From contig PWGH01000112.1 in assembly GCA_003555285.1 (NCBI GenBank), positions 1-29,789 of the forward strand: DNA of 29,789 bases, written 5' to 3'. The notes under the pieces are model-generated. The model was not told the origin of the DNA. It ran no database searches and saw only the letters and a program-made list of their open reading frames with translations. The translations under genes and the position numbers were made by a program. This stretch comes from Thioalkalivibrio sp. (GTDB taxonomy: Bacteria; Pseudomonadota; Gammaproteobacteria; Ectothiorhodospirales; Ectothiorhodospiraceae). Shown piece by piece: positions 7,470 to 16,527 of the stretch; the stretch's first letter is position 1, and each line of letters starts with the position of its first letter.

Positions 7470-9284
7470 ATGCAGGGCAGAACCATACTGCTGGTGGAAG
7501 ATCAGTACCTCGTAGCGGCCGTCGAACAACGGGACCTGGAGCGCTGCGGCTACTCGGTACTGATGGCCAATACGGGTGACGACGCCATCACGCTTTTCCA
7601 TGCGCATCCCGAGATCGATCTGATCCTGATGGATGTCGACCTGGGTGCGGATATGGACGGCACCGAAGCGGCGGCGCGCATCTTGCGCAAGCGCGATCTA
7701 CCCATCGTGTTCCTGTCCAGCCATACCGAGCCGGAAATGGTCGAGCGGACCGAAGGGATCGCATCCTATGGCTATGTGCTCAAGAATTCCGGCATCACGG
7801 TCCTGGACGCCTCGATCAAGATGGCCTTTCGTCTGTTTGCGAAGGAACAGGCCGTCCGCGCGGCGCATGCCCAGCTTTCGATCATCCTCGAGACCCATTC
7901 GGACCCGATCTGGGCGATCGACCTTTCCTACACGCTGGTATATGGCAATTCGGCGCATCTTTGTTCCTTGGCAAGGTCTTCCGAGGGCGGCCCAAAACCG
8001 GGTACCAATCTGTTGCAAGCACTTCCCGCGACACGGCAGGAGGCGTGGAAGAAACGCTTCGATCATGTACTGAACCGACACCGACTCGAGGACGTTGAGG
8101 TGCTCACCGACGGGTTCGAAACCACCTATTTCGAGATCATCGGACAGCCCATTCTCCTGGGTGAACAAATCATTGGGGCCTCCTTCTTTGCCCGCGACAT
8201 CACCTCAAATAAACGGGCGGAAATGACCCTGCAAACGGAAAAGAACCGGCTGGAACACCTTGTATCCTGCGCCAACGTAGGCACTTGGGAATGGGACGTC
8301 GGTGCCGGCAAGGTCACGGTGAACGAACGCTGGGCCGAGATGTTGGGCTATACGAAGCAGGAGTATTCCACGGTCTCCATTGATGCCGCATTTCAACTCC
8401 TGCACCCGGACGACCTGGACCGAATCACTGACAAGCTCGAACAGCACTTTCGCAGTGAAACCGACGTCTATGAATGTGCGCTGCGCATGCGGCACAGGCA
8501 CGGTCATTGGGTCTGGTTTCTGGACAACGGCCGAGTAATTTCCCGCGATGCGCAGGGCAATCCGGAATGGGTCTTCGGCACCCACACCGACATCAGCGAC
8601 CTCAAGGAAACCGAACGAAACCTGCACTTGGCAGTGGAAAAGGAACGGACCCTGCTCCGGGAATTACGGCATCGATCGAAGAACAGTCTCTCGCTGGTAT
8701 CCTCGATGGTGACTCTGATGCAGGCGATGCCCGCCTCCGCCGAAACCGCCTTGGCCCTGGAGACGATCCGGACCCGGATCCTGTCGATCGCCGGTGTCCA
8801 TGACCTGCTGAACACCGACCCGATCACCCCGGTACGGCTGGACCAGTACCTGGGTCGGATGGTACTGGCGCTGGTGGAGGCCTCCGATGTCGCTCTGGAC
8901 TGCTCCTGCGAGCCCATTACCCTCCCGCTGGAAACGGCCGGGCCGTTGGGCCTGATCACCGCCGAACTGATTACCAACGCCCTGAAACATGCCTTTCCCC
9001 ATCGAGGCCAGAGCATGATCGAGGTCACGACCACACAAACCGACGGTGTGATTCGACTTGAGATCGCCGACAACGGCGTGGGTCTGCCCCGGGAATTCGA
9101 TCTCGACTCGGCGAAGACCTTGGGCCTACGCCTCGTGCGGAACCTCCTGAACCAGCTGCACGGCACCCTCAGTGTGTGTGCCGACGCCGGAACCCGATAC
9201 AACATCGAGATCCCCTATGAAGAGGCCGCCGGGCCACCGAAGCCCACCGACACGTCTTTCAAACACGCAATAGTCCGTCATTGA
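7470..9284 (+). CDS. Hybrid sensor: receiver-PAS-PAS-histidine kinase (HisKA_2 type), copy 1
   Basis: A 604-residue soluble protein without membrane segments. Order: receiver domain (1-125; acidic pair E10-D11, phospho-acceptor Asp55 in LILMDVDLG, Lys in YVLKNSG, where the usual Lys-Pro is Lys-Asn), PAS (about 130-245), PAS with PAC (about 255-390, GTWEWDV ... VFGTHTDISDLKE), then a HisKA_2 kinase with His401 in ELRHRSKN and an ATP-binding domain with AELITNALKHAF, DNGVGLP and GLRLVRNLL. Of two ATGs (7464, 7470) I chose the second because GAGGGA at 7458-7463 is correctly spaced only for it. A TATACT at 7433-7438 may be a -10 box. The N-terminal receiver suggests that it is controlled by another kinase. 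Its close paralogue follows directly. Confidence 0.92.
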   Translation: MQGRTILLVEDQYLVAAVEQRDLERCGYSVLMANTGDDAITLFHAHPEIDLILMDVDLGADMDGTEAAARILRKRDLPIVFLSSHTEPEMVERTEGIASYGYVLKNSGITVLDASIKMAFRLFAKEQAVRAAHAQLSIILETHSDPIWAIDLSYTLVYGNSAHLCSLARSSEGGPKPGTNLLQALPATRQEAWKKRFDHVLNRHRLEDVEVLTDGFETTYFEIIGQPILLGEQIIGASFFARDITSNKRAEMTLQTEKNRLEHLVSCANVGTWEWDVGAGKVTVNERWAEMLGYTKQEYSTVSIDAAFQLLHPDDLDRITDKLEQHFRSETDVYECALRMRHRHGHWVWFLDNGRVISRDAQGNPEWVFGTHTDISDLKETERNLHLAVEKERTLLRELRHRSKNSLSLVSSMVTLMQAMPASAETALALETIRTRILSIAGVHDLLNTDPITPVRLDQYLGRMVLALVEASDVALDCSCEPITLPLETAGPLGLITAELITNALKHAFPHRGQSMIEVTTTQTDGVIRLEIADNGVGLPREFDLDSAKTLGLRLVRNLLNQLHGTLSVCADAGTRYNIEIPYEEAAGPPKPTDTSFKHAIVRH

Positions 9285-9396
9285 ACCGAGCCAGGAACCC
9301 CAGCGCAACACGCCTGGGCATTCGATCTCCCAGAACCAGACCACGCCTCGCGCAGCAGTGTTGCCGCGTGAAGACCATGACTTCAAGGAGTGCCAG

Positions 9397-11292
9397 ATGA
9401 CGGGAAGGACCCTGCTGCTGGTCGAGGACCAGTTCATTGTAGCCACGGTCGAAAAGGACGCACTGGAGCGCTGCGGCTACGCGGTACTGGTCGCCCATTC
9501 GGAGGCCACGGCCATAAGCTTGTGCCGGGCCCATCCGGAGATCGACTTGATCCTGATGGATGTAAACCTGGGTACGGATCGGGACGGGATCGATGCCGCG
9601 GCATCGATCCTGAACGAACACGATCTACCGATCGTGTTTCTCTCCATCCACTCTCAACCCGAGATGGTCGAACGCACCGAGCACGTCATCTCGTATGGCT
9701 ATGTACTCAAGAATGCCGGCATCACGGTCCTGAATGCCTCGATCAAGATGGCCTTGCAGCTGTTTGCCGAACGCCAACGGGTGCGCGAACAGCAACGCCA
9801 GATTCACCAGAGTGCAGCCACCCTGGTGGCCGTGCTCGAAAGCAACACGGACCTGATCTGGGCCATCGATCGATCGCATGCACTGCTGTATGCCAATTCC
9901 CATTTCGTTCGGGCCGCCGAGGACTGGTACGGAATGACGGTGAACACGGGCGAGAATCTGCTGCAGCAGATCCCGCAGGCCTGGCGTGACGAGTGGCAGC
10001 ACCGCTACGACCATGTCTTCGCCGGAGAGTACCTGGTGGAGATCATCACCGTGAAGCGGGATTCCGGTGTCGGTTACCTCGAGATCCATGGGCATCCGAT
10101 CACTGTGCAGGAACAGGTGATCGGCGCGGCCTTTTCCGCGAAGGACATCACCGCCCGCAAGCGCACGGAACTCGCGCTGCATGCAGAACGGAATCGCCTC
10201 GCCGGCATCGTCTCCAGTGCCGATGTCGGCACCTGGGAGTGGAATGTACGCACCGGAGACCTGAAGGTGAATGCCTCCTGGACCCGAATGCTCGGGTATA
10301 CGCACCAGGAATGGCAATCGGCCACCATCGACGTTGCCTTCGCCTTGATTCACCCGGAGGATTGGGAGCGGGGATCCGCCGCGATAGAGCGGCACCTGGG
10401 CGGCGATACCGAAGCCTACGAGTGTCTGCTCCGCATGCAGCACAAGAACGGGCATTGGAAGTGGATTCTGACCAAGGGGCGGGTGGTGTCGCGCGACCGC
10501 CAGGGGCACCCGACGTGGTTTTTCGGCACCCACGCCGATGTCGACGACCTGAAGGCCGCCGAACAAGCCCTACGCCGTACCATTCAGACGGAACGTGTCC
10601 TGCTGCGAGAGTTGCGCCATCGCGCCAAGAACAGCTTTTCCCTGATCTCCGCGATGATCACCCTGATGAGCGCGGTCCCGGAATCGCCCGAGACCGCCGC
10701 TGCCCTCGGGAAGATCCACGCACGCGTCCTGGCCATCGCCGGCATGTACGACCAGCTCGATGCGCATGAGTCCACCACCACCCTGCGTCTGGACGAATAC
10801 CTCTGTCGAATCGTTCCGGCGCTGATCGGCGCATCTTCATCGATAGCGTTGGAGTGTACTTGCGATCCGATCACCGTTTCTGTGGATATTGCCAGTCCGC
10901 TGGGGCTGATCATGGCCGAGCTGGTCACCAATGCCCTGAAGCACGCCTTCCCCGAACCGCGCACGGGCACGATCCAGGTGACCATCCGACAGATCGAAGA
11001 CGCCCTGCACCTGGAGCTCGCCGACGATGGGATCGGCGTGCCGGCCGGCTTCGATCCGGCCAAGACGGATTCCTTCGGTTTGCGCATCGTAGAGAAACTG
11101 ATCGCGCAAATTCAGGGTCGCATGGAGGTGTGCGGGAAGGAAGGCACCCGCTACAGCATCTGCATTCCTCTTCAAGGCACGGTCGGAGAAGGCCCGGCTG
11201 GAGAAGGTGCGGTTAAAGCCGACACCGTCGGAACACGGACCGGGTCGATCCCACGGCCTGGCCACCGAGGGATTGTTTCAGGACACCGATGA
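9397..11292 (+). CDS. Hybrid sensor: receiver-PAS-PAS-histidine kinase (HisKA_2 type), copy 2
   Basis: A 631-residue paralogue of the preceding gene with the same domain order and long shared runs (LERCGY, HAHPEIDLILMDV, LPIVFLS, PEMVERTE, SYGYVLKN). The receiver Asp55 is kept; the PAS regions differ most, so the two probably sense different signals. The kinase His408 is in ELRHRAKN; ATP-binding motifs are AELVTNALKHAFPEP, DDGIGVP and GLRIVEKLI. The C-terminus adds a Gly/Arg-rich tail of about 40 residues missing from copy 1. AAGGAG at 9385-9390 sets the ATG at 9397. The 112-base gap suggests co-transcription with copy 1. No output regulator is encoded beside them. Tandem duplication is the obvious origin. 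Confidence 0.92.
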   Translation: MTGRTLLLVEDQFIVATVEKDALERCGYAVLVAHSEATAISLCRAHPEIDLILMDVNLGTDRDGIDAAASILNEHDLPIVFLSIHSQPEMVERTEHVISYGYVLKNAGITVLNASIKMALQLFAERQRVREQQRQIHQSAATLVAVLESNTDLIWAIDRSHALLYANSHFVRAAEDWYGMTVNTGENLLQQIPQAWRDEWQHRYDHVFAGEYLVEIITVKRDSGVGYLEIHGHPITVQEQVIGAAFSAKDITARKRTELALHAERNRLAGIVSSADVGTWEWNVRTGDLKVNASWTRMLGYTHQEWQSATIDVAFALIHPEDWERGSAAIERHLGGDTEAYECLLRMQHKNGHWKWILTKGRVVSRDRQGHPTWFFGTHADVDDLKAAEQALRRTIQTERVLLRELRHRAKNSFSLISAMITLMSAVPESPETAAALGKIHARVLAIAGMYDQLDAHESTTTLRLDEYLCRIVPALIGASSSIALECTCDPITVSVDIASPLGLIMAELVTNALKHAFPEPRTGTIQVTIRQIEDALHLELADDGIGVPAGFDPAKTDSFGLRIVEKLIAQIQGRMEVCGKEGTRYSICIPLQGTVGEGPAGEGAVKADTVGTRTGSIPRPGHRGIVSGHR

Positions 11293-11364
11293 CATAGCGG
11301 TGGTCGTGGTCGCGGCAAGGGCCGCCCGGTCACCTGGCGGCACATCGAACGAAGGTACGGCGCC

Positions 11365-12336
11365 ATGGAGACACTGGCCGAATTCCTCGCCATCCATGCC
11401 CTGGGCCTGGTCCTGGGGCTGGCCGTGGCCGTGGCCGGGCTCCTCGGCCTGATCCTGCATGTGTTCAGCCGTTACCGGGTCCGCATCCACGGCGGGCTGG
11501 CCTGGGGTTGGTGCTGGCTGGGCGGAGAACGGCTCACGAACCCGGTGCGCCGGCGTCATCCCCGCCTCTACCGCTTCCTGACGCGGCGCATCTCCCTGGT
11601 CGCCTACCTGGGCCTGAACATCGCTCTGGGTCTCGCGCTGCTCCTCGCCGGCGTGGCCCTGCTCGGCCCACACATGGAGGACATCTCCGCACGCGAGGAC
11701 GTGGTTCGCTTTGATCGGATCCTGGTGGCGGCCCTGGACCAGCATGCATCCGATCGCACACTGCAGGTATTCACGGCCGTCACCCGTCTGGGTGACGAGC
11801 CCGCGCTGGCCGTAATCGCGGCCCTGGGAACCCTGGTCCTCCTGCTACGCCGCCATTGGACCGCCACAACGGCTTGGGTGGTCACGATGACCGGCGGCGC
11901 CTTGCTGAACCTGCTGCTCAAGGAACTGATCCGGCGGGATCGGCCCGAGGTCGCGCAGGCCGTGCTCGATGCCCCCGGGTGGGCCTTTCCCAGCGGCCAT
12001 GCCATGGGTGCGACGATTGCCTACGGCATGTTGGCCTACCTGTTCCTGCGGCTGGGCCACAAGCACTGGGCATCGCCGGTGCTCGTCTTCACCGTCGCGT
12101 TGGTGCTGCTGATCGGTGCCAGCCGGGTGGTGCTGCAGGTGCACTACTTCAGCGACGTGGTGGCCGGATTCATCGCGGGAATCGGCTGGTTGCTGCTGTG
12201 CATCGTCGGCACGGAGCTCGCCCTGCGCCGGTCCACTTCGAGTTACGTTCGGGAAGATCTGAAACCCGGCATCACCCCGAAGAACCGGCCTGAAGAATGG
12301 ACGCGAAGGATCGGCCCGAAGGATCGCGCCGACTGA
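11365..12336 (+). CDS. PAP2-family membrane phosphatase
   Basis: A 323-residue integral membrane protein with about six hydrophobic segments (first at about 10-35, last at about 262-285). All three phosphatidic-acid-phosphatase motifs are intact: K186-x6-R193P194, P209-S-G-H212, and S253R-x5-H260-xxx-D264 (SRVVLQVHYFSD). Such enzymes dephosphorylate lipid phosphates such as undecaprenyl pyrophosphate, phosphatidate or phosphatidylglycerol phosphate on the outer face of the inner membrane. The N-terminal 100 residues precede the PAP2 core and include a membrane hairpin, an extension seen in some bacterial homologues. GAAGG upstream is a modest ribosome binding site. It follows the kinases by 72 bases on the same strand and converges on the rubredoxin reductase gene. 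The substrate is not predictable. Confidence 0.92.
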   Translation: METLAEFLAIHALGLVLGLAVAVAGLLGLILHVFSRYRVRIHGGLAWGWCWLGGERLTNPVRRRHPRLYRFLTRRISLVAYLGLNIALGLALLLAGVALLGPHMEDISAREDVVRFDRILVAALDQHASDRTLQVFTAVTRLGDEPALAVIAALGTLVLLLRRHWTATTAWVVTMTGGALLNLLLKELIRRDRPEVAQAVLDAPGWAFPSGHAMGATIAYGMLAYLFLRLGHKHWASPVLVFTVALVLLIGASRVVLQVHYFSDVVAGFIAGIGWLLLCIVGTELALRRSTSSYVREDLKPGITPKNRPEEWTRRIGPKDRAD

Positions 12337-12363
12337 CGTCCCGGAATCGGCCGCCAACGGCCC

Positions 12364-13842
12364 TCAGGCCACCGCCTGTTGCGGTGGCTGCAGGCCGGCC
12401 TCCAGATCACGCGCCTGCGCCGTATAGGGACCGGACAACGCAAACCCGAGCAGCCTCCCCTGCTCGCGGTATTCCATGTGGCGACCTTGCGCTCCACCCG
12501 CCACACTCTGCCATCGTCCCGAAGCACCCGCAGGTGGTGGACAGACCGTCAGGGGCAGGCTCGGGGTCTTGACCACCACGACCGCGGCCCGGGGCTGATG
12601 GCGTCGATCCTCGCCGACCAGTTGTGCGCACAGCACCTCGGCCTGCTCCCGCAAGGCCGTGACATAAGGCTGCAGAAGACCGTTCTGTTCGATGCAATCG
12701 CCAAGGGCAAAGATCCGCAGATCCTCGGTCTGCAAACGGTCGTTCACACCGATACCGATGTGGCAGGCCAGTCCGGCCGCCTGCGCCAGCTGCGTCTGCG
12801 GGAGAATGCCCAGCGCCGCGATCACCGCATCAGCCTCGATGACTTCGCCATCGGCAAGCCGCAGGCGCTGCACGGTACCCGGTGCCTCCAGACGCTCGAC
12901 CACGTGCGCATTCGAACGCAGACGAATCCCCCCGGCCATCAGGGTCTGGGCCAGGTCCGCACTCAGGGGATCCGGGAGCAGACGCTCCAGCGGGCGCTGC
13001 GCCTGCTCGAGCAGGGTCACCTCGAAACCACCGGCACGCAGGTCCTCAGCGAGTTCACAACCCACCAGTCCCGCCCCGATGATCGCGACGTGTCCCCCGG
13101 GATGGGCCGCCAGCACGGTTCTCAACCGGCGATAATCGCGCAGGTCATTCAGCATCAACGGCGCAAAGCCGGTACCCGGCAGTCGCAGGCGCCGCGGCTG
13201 CGCGCCCGTGGCGAGAACCAGTCTGGCGTAGGGAATGCCGCCACGCGGCGTGATCACCCGTCGACGCGTGCGGTCGATGGCCAGTGCGCGCACGAAAGGC
13301 AGAAGTTCGATTCCCAGGCGTTGCGCCCGGATCGCACCGGGTTCCCGGATCATCGCCTGGGCATCCAGGCCCTTCGCAAAACCGGTCGAAAGTTGCGGCT
13401 TCACGTAGTAATCCCCGTGATCGGTCGCCAGCAGCCGGATCGGACACGCCGGATCCCGTGCCCGCAGCCCTTCCGCCACGGCCCATCCCGCCATCCCGGC
13501 GCCGACGATCACGACCGCCTCGTCCCGCGCCGGGTCCTGCAGCCGTGATGCTACCGGGCCGCCAAGCCGGCGCGCCCCACCCGTTTCGGACCCACCCGCT
13601 TCAGACCGGCCCAGTCCGGGTCCACGCAGCCCGGATCCAGCCATCTCGGGACCGGCACGGACTGGGACATCGGCGAGTGCGATAAAGTCGGCCTTGGTCA
13701 CATGACAATCGGGACACATCCAGTCGTCCGGAATATCCGCAAAGCGCGTTCCCGGGGCCAGGCCATGTTCCGGGTCGCCCGTGGCCTCATCGTAGATGTA
13801 GCCGCAGACCAAGCACACGAAACGCTGTGAGGACGTCGCCAT
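12364..13842 (-). CDS. Rubredoxin fused to FAD-dependent rubredoxin-NAD(P) reductase
   Basis: A 492-residue fusion. Residues 1-55 are a rubredoxin with the iron ligands C10-xx-C13 and C43-xx-C46 (CPDC). A Gly/Ser/Arg-rich linker (about 62-107) leads to a pyridine-nucleotide-disulfide-type flavoprotein: FAD motif VIVGAGMAG (112-119), ATG motif [12 protein letters not shown](P) motif [15 protein letters not shown] and the FAD-closing FALGDCIE. The C-terminal segment [13 protein letters not shown] is typical of rubredoxin reductases. Electrons would flow NAD(P)H to FAD to rubredoxin to an acceptor, perhaps a diiron enzyme, oxygen or peroxide. GGAG sits 8 bases before the ATG. The DUF302 gene ends 2 bases upstream, so the two are translated as a pair. 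Some acceptor in the same operon is plausible; see the flavoprotein at 14305. Confidence 0.93.
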   Translation of the reverse strand: MATSSQRFVCLVCGYIYDEATGDPEHGLAPGTRFADIPDDWMCPDCHVTKADFIALADVPVRAGPEMAGSGLRGPGLGRSEAGGSETGGARRLGGPVASRLQDPARDEAVVIVGAGMAGWAVAEGLRARDPACPIRLLATDHGDYYVKPQLSTGFAKGLDAQAMIREPGAIRAQRLGIELLPFVRALAIDRTRRRVITPRGGIPYARLVLATGAQPRRLRLPGTGFAPLMLNDLRDYRRLRTVLAAHPGGHVAIIGAGLVGCELAEDLRAGGFEVTLLEQAQRPLERLLPDPLSADLAQTLMAGGIRLRSNAHVVERLEAPGTVQRLRLADGEVIEADAVIAALGILPQTQLAQAAGLACHIGIGVNDRLQTEDLRIFALGDCIEQNGLLQPYVTALREQAEVLCAQLVGEDRRHQPRAAVVVVKTPSLPLTVCPPPAGASGRWQSVAGGAQGRHMEYREQGRLLGFALSGPYTAQARDLEAGLQPPQQAVA

Positions 13843-13844
13843 GT

Positions 13845-14225
13845 TCAGGACTCCGGCACGTGTTCGAGAATCCCGCAGAACAGCGGATCGAGTTCTTCAG
13901 CAATGGCCAGCAACGGCGCGTCGTTCCAGACGCCGAACACGGTGGTGGGCAGCCGACAGGCAATGTGCACCCCGGCCGCATCCTCGTAGACATGGATGCG
14001 CAGCGGGATATCCAGACCCGCCGGCTTGCAGGCCTGCCAGACCCGTATGGCAAAGTCCGGGCGAAACACCTCGAGGATCTGGTCGGCCGGCACCGTGACC
14101 CCCAGCTTGGCGGCATTGGCCTGACCGTCGATGTGGGCCACAAGACGAAGCCCCTGGGCCTCGATGCCGGCCTTCAGGGCCGCGATGGTCGCGGCCACGG
14201 ACAGGGTGGTCTTTTTTGCGAGCAT
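13845..14225 (-). CDS. DUF302 family protein
   Basis: A 126-residue DUF302 protein (TT1751-like fold): [38 protein letters not shown], then [40 protein letters not shown] and [28 protein letters not shown]. The family has no agreed function; members often sit near redox or sulfur genes. I chose the ATG at 14225, with AAGGA about 8 bases before it, over an in-frame ATG at 14258. It is separated from the rubredoxin-reductase start by 2 bases, which argues for one operon, and lies 79 bases after the flavoprotein gene. Cytoplasmic; no signal peptide. Confidence 0.85.
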   Translation of the reverse strand: MLAKKTTLSVAATIAALKAGIEAQGLRLVAHIDGQANAAKLGVTVPADQILEVFRPDFAIRVWQACKPAGLDIPLRIHVYEDAAGVHIACRLPTTVFGVWNDAPLLAIAEELDPLFCGILEHVPES

Positions 14226-14304
14226 GAAAAAATCCTTGTCTGAACGGTAGACGGGCACCCGCTACGAGTGCCACAAAGTCGTGATGCGCCGGCCTTCCCG
14301 CGCT

Positions 14305-15441
14305 TCAGTTGGCATGCAGCCTCGAGAGTTCCTTTCGGACGTGCTTGATCGCGGGGGTCACGATCGCCACGAAATAGGACTCACGCAACTTGCGTTGGGC
14401 CGGGGCATTGGCCAGATAACCACGGGCCCCGGCATGCAGCATCGCCGACTGCGAGGCCTTCAGCGCCAGTTCCGAACCGGTGAGGCGCAGTTGCAGCACA
14501 TCCGAGAAGAACCCGTCGCTGCTGTCCATCGGCCGCTCGGCCAGGTGGTAACACGCCTGGCGCGCATCGGTCAGAATCTCCTCGAGTTCCAGCACCTGGT
14601 CATCCAGGTAGCCGTTCACGTGGGCCAGCGTCTCGTTGGCCGTGCGCATCACCTGGATGCAGCCGTCGATCAGGCCGAGCCCCATGCCCATCTGTAGCAG
14701 CACGAAGCCCGGACGGATCCGCTGCAGGTATTCAGGCAACGGATCGGCCAACACGTGTTCATCGGGAACGAAGACCTGATCGAAGTGACACCCGTAGGTT
14801 CGTGAACCCTCGAGCGCCGTGAAGGCCGGGCATGCGGTCAGCCGAAATCCCGGATCCGCGCAATGGATCAACGCCATCACCGGATGTGCCTCGGCACCCC
14901 GTGTCTTGAAAATGGCGCCGAAGTAGTGATCCGGACCGAGATTGGACACCCAGGGCAGGGTGCCGCTGACCACATACCCGCCCTGGACTCGCTCGGCCGT
15001 CAGCTTCAGATCCTCGATGCCCGCCAACCACTTCATCGGATTGGAGAGCGCGGTGCCGCCGAGGGCCTCGCCGCGCGCCAGGCGCGGCAGGACCTCCCGC
15101 TTCAGGGTGTCGCTGCCCGAATGCTCGATGTACCAGGCGCAGGCATCCTGGCACCAGACCGCAAATCCGGTGGTCATGCATTCGGCCGAAACCGTCTCCA
15201 TGGCCTGGATCGCGGCGGGGAGGTCCATGCGACCGTCCGCGCGCTGACTGGGCAGGTGCCGACTGAAGGCACCCAGTTGCCCTGCGGCCCGAAGAAAGGC
15301 CTCGGGGTACACGCCATCCCGGTCGATGCGCGTGGTGAGTGGCGCCAGGGTGTCCGCGGTCAGTGCCCGCAGGGCCTGATCGGATTCCATCGGGTACGGC
15401 GGCGCGGCAGCGGGCGGCGGTGGCGTGGCGATGTCCAGCAT
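14305..15441 (-). CDS. Acyl-CoA dehydrogenase-fold flavoprotein, probably not a dehydrogenase
   Basis: A 378-residue protein with the acyl-CoA dehydrogenase domain order: N-terminal helices (about 20-115), a middle beta-domain (GGTALSNPMKWLAGIEDLKLTAER, WVSNLGPDHYF) and a C-terminal helical bundle ending HAGARGYLANAPAQRKLRES. In ordinary dehydrogenases the next segment contains YEGT, whose Glu is the catalytic base; here the matching stretch reads AIVTPAIKHVRKEL, with no Glu. Loss of this base is seen in relatives that act as flavin-dependent monooxygenases in sulfur and nitrogen metabolism (for example DszC and Sfn-type proteins), so I infer oxygenation or dehydration rather than beta-oxidation. 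GAGGAGA precedes the ATG. It lies 82 bases downstream of the OsmC gene under the same candidate sigma-54 promoter. Substrate unknown. Confidence 0.82.
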   Translation of the reverse strand: MLDIATPPPPAAAPPYPMESDQALRALTADTLAPLTTRIDRDGVYPEAFLRAAGQLGAFSRHLPSQRADGRMDLPAAIQAMETVSAECMTTGFAVWCQDACAWYIEHSGSDTLKREVLPRLARGEALGGTALSNPMKWLAGIEDLKLTAERVQGGYVVSGTLPWVSNLGPDHYFGAIFKTRGAEAHPVMALIHCADPGFRLTACPAFTALEGSRTYGCHFDQVFVPDEHVLADPLPEYLQRIRPGFVLLQMGMGLGLIDGCIQVMRTANETLAHVNGYLDDQVLELEEILTDARQACYHLAERPMDSSDGFFSDVLQLRLTGSELALKASQSAMLHAGARGYLANAPAQRKLRESYFVAIVTPAIKHVRKELSRLHAN

Positions 15442-15523
15442 GAATCTCTCCTCGAGGCGGACGGGGTTGGCAGCATGGATTCGGCCAGAACGGGGACAGC
15501 CGAACGGGGACAGTCGGTCGGGC

Positions 15524-16072
15524 TCAGGCCAGCTGGGCGCTCACGCCCACCGGGTTGCGCAGGGTGTTGGCCACCGGTGACCAGGCATTGGAGTGCGCGA
15601 CGATGGCCTCCAGCTCCTCGCGGGTGGCCTCCCCTTCCAGGTGCACCTTCACCCGAACCTCGGTGAAGCCGAGGAGCTTGGCCGGGTCAAGATCGCCCAC
15701 ACCCCAGACGGCGGTCACGTTGATGTCCCCCTCGAGCTCGAGTTCCAGCCGGGTGAGCGCGATGCCGCGAGCGGTCGCATTGGCGTGCATGCCCACGGAC
15801 AGGCAGGCCCCGAGACTCGCGAGGGTCGCCTCGGAGGGGTTCGGGGCCGTGTCCTCGCCGAGCAGGTGCGGCGGCTCATCGATCACATGGGCTTCGAGGT
15901 TGCGCACGAAGGTCAGGTTGCGGAACTGACCCTCGCAAATCGTGGTGGCCTTCAGCGTCACCACGTTGCCGGGATTGGCCTGGCCCTTCGCGGCGAGGGC
16001 GTCCAGCCCGTCCTTGTCGATCGGGCGCAGGGTGTTCATGGCAACGGTGGCGGTGGCGGGGGTGACGGACAT
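15524..16072 (-). CDS. OsmC-family protein
   Basis: A 182-residue OsmC/Ohr-fold protein. The fold is shown by TLKATTICEGQFRNLTFVRNLEAHVIDEPPHLLGEDTAPNP, then the helix SEATLASLGACLSVGMHANATARGI with reactive Cys90, and a C-terminal VRVKVHLEGEATREELEAIVAHSNAWSPVANTL. A second Cys (C46) could form the redox pair, although its spacing differs from classical Ohr. OsmC proteins reduce hydroperoxides with thiols; some relatives handle sulfur compounds. AGGAG lies 7 bases before the ATG at 16072, which I preferred to longer upstream openings. It is the first gene after a near-perfect minus-strand sigma-54 promoter and runs divergently from the ABC importer, so it is probably co-induced with it. Confidence 0.88.
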   Translation of the reverse strand: MSVTPATATVAMNTLRPIDKDGLDALAAKGQANPGNVVTLKATTICEGQFRNLTFVRNLEAHVIDEPPHLLGEDTAPNPSEATLASLGACLSVGMHANATARGIALTRLELELEGDINVTAVWGVGDLDPAKLLGFTEVRVKVHLEGEATREELEAIVAHSNAWSPVANTLRNPVGVSAQLA

Positions 16073-16134
16073 GGTGTGTCTCCTGTGTGAGTCGGGTTCG
16101 AACCCGGGAGGATCCCGGGGGGTACGAGGCCCAT

Positions 16135-16151
16135 TGCAGGAGCCGTGCCAA
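16135..16151 (-). promoter_or_regulatory. Sigma-54 promoter of the OsmC operon
   Basis: Read on the minus strand it is TTGGCACGGCTCCTGCA. The -24 GG (16149-16148) and -12 GC (16137-16136) are exactly 10 bases apart, and the -24 block TTGGCACG matches the consensus fully. Transcription would start near 16124, about 50 bases before the OsmC start. Confidence 0.75.
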
Positions 16152-16450
16152 CCGCCAGGAACGCGGTGCCATCGACCATCGGCGTGCCGGGCGACGAACC
16201 GATCTGGTGACAATGCCGACAATGTCGACCATTGGTCGCATCGAACACCGGCCAGTCCGGGCCCTGCGCCGTCGGTCTGCCCCTCGCCAGCCCTTCTCCA
16301 GCTTCTCTTCAGCCCATCGAACCGCTCCGAGAGCATCGCTGCATGGGTCCTGTGGCGGGCGCCAGCAGGCCGATCTGCCGATCAATCGCCGCCCGCTCGA
16401 TTGCGCTGCGGCAGCCTCCATTCGCCCATCGCGGCAGCGAATTCGCAATG

Positions 16451-16467
16451 TTGGCACGGCCCTTGTA
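16451..16467 (+). promoter_or_regulatory. Sigma-54 promoter of ABC importer 1
   Basis: TTGGCACGGCCCTTGTA has a perfect -24 block (TTGGCACG) and a -12 block TTGTA instead of TTGCA, with GG-N10-GT spacing. It shares its first ten bases with the divergent promoter at 16151-16135. Start would be near 16477, about 50 bases before the ATPase gene. Confidence 0.65.
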
Positions 16468-16527
16468 AGGAACCCCTCGATCCCGGGAGAACTCCGGGAT
16501 GCCAGTTCACCTTTCGGGAGCATGCCC

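Larger units (their letters stand above)
16073..16527. other. Divergent regulatory region between OsmC operon and importer 1
   Basis: A gene-free stretch of about 455 bases with sigma-54 promoters pointing outward near each end (16135-16151 minus, 16451-16467 plus). Each lies about 50 bases of leader from its gene. Between them are possible activator sites: GGTGCCATCGACC with an imperfect partner GGCGTGCC (16165-16188), and two direct copies of ACAATGYCG near 16210-16230. Frames open across it look like chance readings. Confidence 0.6.

Noticed and set aside
15488..15513. Two direct copies of GAACGGGGACAG
   Set aside because: Only two 12-base copies in a short intergenic gap; too little to call a functional repeat.
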